Shown one piece after another: positions 4,833 to 6,095 of a stretch of DNA of 6,095 nt. The notes beneath the pieces are model-generated. The model did no database searches and had not been told where the DNA came from. It saw only the letters and a program-made list of their open reading frames with translations. How positions within the stretch are numbered: position 1 is the stretch's first letter; the number at the start of each line of letters is the position of its first letter. A program made the position numbers and the translations under genes. This DNA comes from an uncultured Clostridia bacterium. Lineage in GTDB: Bacteria; Bacillota; Clostridia; Oscillospirales; CAG-272. The DNA lies in contig CAJGCM010000132.1 in the NCBI GenBank assembly GCA_904501765.1, positions 1 to 6,095 on the forward strand, read 5' to 3'.

Positions 4833-6095
4833 TTATCCTGCGATATCTTCACAACTTGATGCAAAGATTATAAGCTTTTCAACGAGAGTACGAACCGCTA
4901 TGTGGTTATCACCTTGAAGCTCGCTTGCCATAAGGTAATCCCAGAGGCTGTAGTCGCCTGTTGCCTCGTAATTGCCATCACCGTCACCGTCAAGCTCAAT
5001 TTGCAGCGCACTTGCAAGATTATACCAAGAGCACTCAATCTGAACCTCACCTTCGGTAAGCTCTAACTCGCTTCCGTTTACCTTAATCTTTCCGGTATAG
5101 CTGTCACTCGCTGCACCGATAATTACGACGGGGCTTGATTTAAGATCAACAGTTATGTAAATTTCGCCTCTAAGCTCTTCGTAATCGGTTACGGGAGCTG
5201 TTTCCATAACATTAACGTTATCGTCAAGAGCCGAATACTTTTCAAGAAGCGTATCGAAATCGTCATTGTAGTTATCAACTACTCCGAAATAATCGTAAGC
5301 TGCGGCAACGTAAGCTAACATATTGTATACGTTCTTATGCTGCTTTGCAGTATACTCGGGCGTCTGACTTTCGGAATCCGAAAGAACGCAAGTGATATAA
5401 TCGTAAAGAGATGCGCTGTATTCAGCGATATGCTCAAATCCTCCGTCAACTATTTTGAGGTCGAATTCGGCTTCGGTGTATGCATCGTTTACAGAATTTT
5501 CAATGGTTGCACGGTAGAAGCCGTGACCGCTATTATCAACGGTATAAGGACCGTCAAACTGCGCCTTATCCTCGCTTGCGAGAAGATTATGAACGTCGTC
5601 TCTTAAGTAGAACTCAATGTCGAAGGAATTTACGGGATCATATCTGTAATAAGCCTGCTCTGCGGTGATATTCGCCGTAGTTTTAATCTTTGGGGCAAAC
5701 TCTATATTGCCTTCGGATTTTACGGTTGTTACCCAATCGCCTGTATGGCTTACCGTAATTACAGTGCCTGTAACGTCAGCGAGGGTTCCGTCAAATTTAG
5801 GGTCGTCACCGTCGTGGGCAATTGTAGACGTAAGAGTTTTTGCAACAGTACCGTCTATATTGAACCAAGTATAGTTATTGGTGTATGACTTAACCTCGTA
5901 TACGGGGTAGTATGTGCGCACTCCGCCGCCTGCAACTATATCTTCAACCGAAATTGCATCGATTTCGGTTTCAAGGTCCTTGGTAGCTTTATCATATGCA
6001 TCATACGTTGTATAGTCGCCGGGGCAAACGTAAACGTCAGTCCAGCGTCCTGCAAACTCAAGAGTAGCATTTCCTACCGTCACGTTCTGAACAAC
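4833..6095 (-). CDS. Acidic, probably secreted protein of unknown function with two related C-terminal modules (3' part only)
   Basis: The frame is open from the right edge of the window to a TAA at 4835-4833, giving 420 visible residues; the true start lies outside. A GTG at 6083 has no ribosome binding site and is not a credible start. I do not recognise a named domain. The sequence is rich in Asp, Glu, Tyr, Thr and Val, with alternating beta-type stretches, as in extracellular Clostridia proteins. Two segments share the pattern D-G-x-[FY]-E-x3-[ED]-Y-S: residues 217-227 and 373-383. Each is preceded by a beta-rich stretch and followed by an L-[YW]-D-Y-[IL] motif and a helix-like tail (NMLAYVAAAYDYFG in the first, LVEKLIIFASSCEDIAG in the second). 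Only two Cys are in the tails (C236 and C415) and two elsewhere (C24, C355). The protein ends at the second module with no transmembrane anchor, LPXTG or SLH domain. An N-terminal signal peptide is expected but cannot be seen. It appears to be transcribed separately from the GH2 gene. Confidence 0.85.
   Translation of the reverse strand, partial: VVQNVTVGNATLEFAGRWTDVYVCPGDYTTYDAYDKATKDLETEIDAISVEDIVAGGGVRTYYPVYEVKSYTNNYTWFNIDGTVAKTLTSTIAHDGDDPKFDGTLADVTGTVITVSHTGDWVTTVKSEGNIEFAPKIKTTANITAEQAYYRYDPVNSFDIEFYLRDDVHNLLASEDKAQFDGPYTVDNSGHGFYRATIENSVNDAYTEAEFDLKIVDGGFEHIAEYSASLYDYITCVLSDSESQTPEYTAKQHKNVYNMLAYVAAAYDYFGVVDNYNDDFDTLLEKYSALDDNVNVMETAPVTDYEELRGEIYITVDLKSSPVVIIGAASDSYTGKIKVNGSELELTEGEVQIECSWYNLASALQIELDGDGDGNYEATGDYSLWDYLMASELQGDNHIAVRTLVEKLIIFASSCEDIAG

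Noticed and set aside
6081..6083. GTG as the start codon of the acidic protein
   Set aside because: The frame stays open to the window edge and no Shine-Dalgarno sequence precedes the GTG; the visible part begins mid-protein.

Overview
The window looks like chromosomal DNA from an anaerobic, probably gut-associated member of the Clostridia (Bacillota). This rests on the gene content: a YhfW-type FAD/Rieske oxidoreductase end, a spore-surface-style collagen-like protein with a BclA-like C-terminal domain, and a cytoplasmic GH2 glycosidase. Strong purine-rich Shine-Dalgarno sites, sigma-A-like promoters and U-tract terminators agree. The assignment is inferred from families, not from any marker gene.

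Layout. Bases 1-678 (+) hold the C-terminal part of a FAD-dependent oxidoreductase ending in a Rieske [2Fe-2S] domain; its start lies left of the window. It converges on a minus-strand collagen-like gene (798-1976) encoding 392 residues: a Cys-rich head, 73 Gly-X-Y triplets dominated by a 12-residue repeat, and a beta-rich C-terminal domain. Its upstream region (1977-2170) holds a candidate promoter and several inverted repeats. Next, on the minus strand, is a single-gene unit for a 781-residue GH2 beta-mannosidase-like enzyme (2239-4584), with a near-consensus promoter (4660-4688), an inverted repeat in its leader (4618-4644) and a strong terminator (2167-2215). Bases 4833-6095 (minus) are the C-terminal 420 residues of an acidic, probably extracellular protein of unknown function. 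It ends in two related modules and is followed by two terminators in tandem.

The genes do not look like one pathway. Each minus-strand gene appears to be its own transcription unit, separated by strong terminators. The collagen-like protein and the acidic modular protein suggest cell or spore surface functions. The GH2 enzyme has no visible signal peptide and probably trims imported beta-linked sugars such as mannooligosaccharides. I see no defence system, mobile element, CRISPR array or RNA gene. The most unusual features are the entirely anionic, glutamine-rich collagen stalk and the undescribed duplicated module at the end of the acidic protein.
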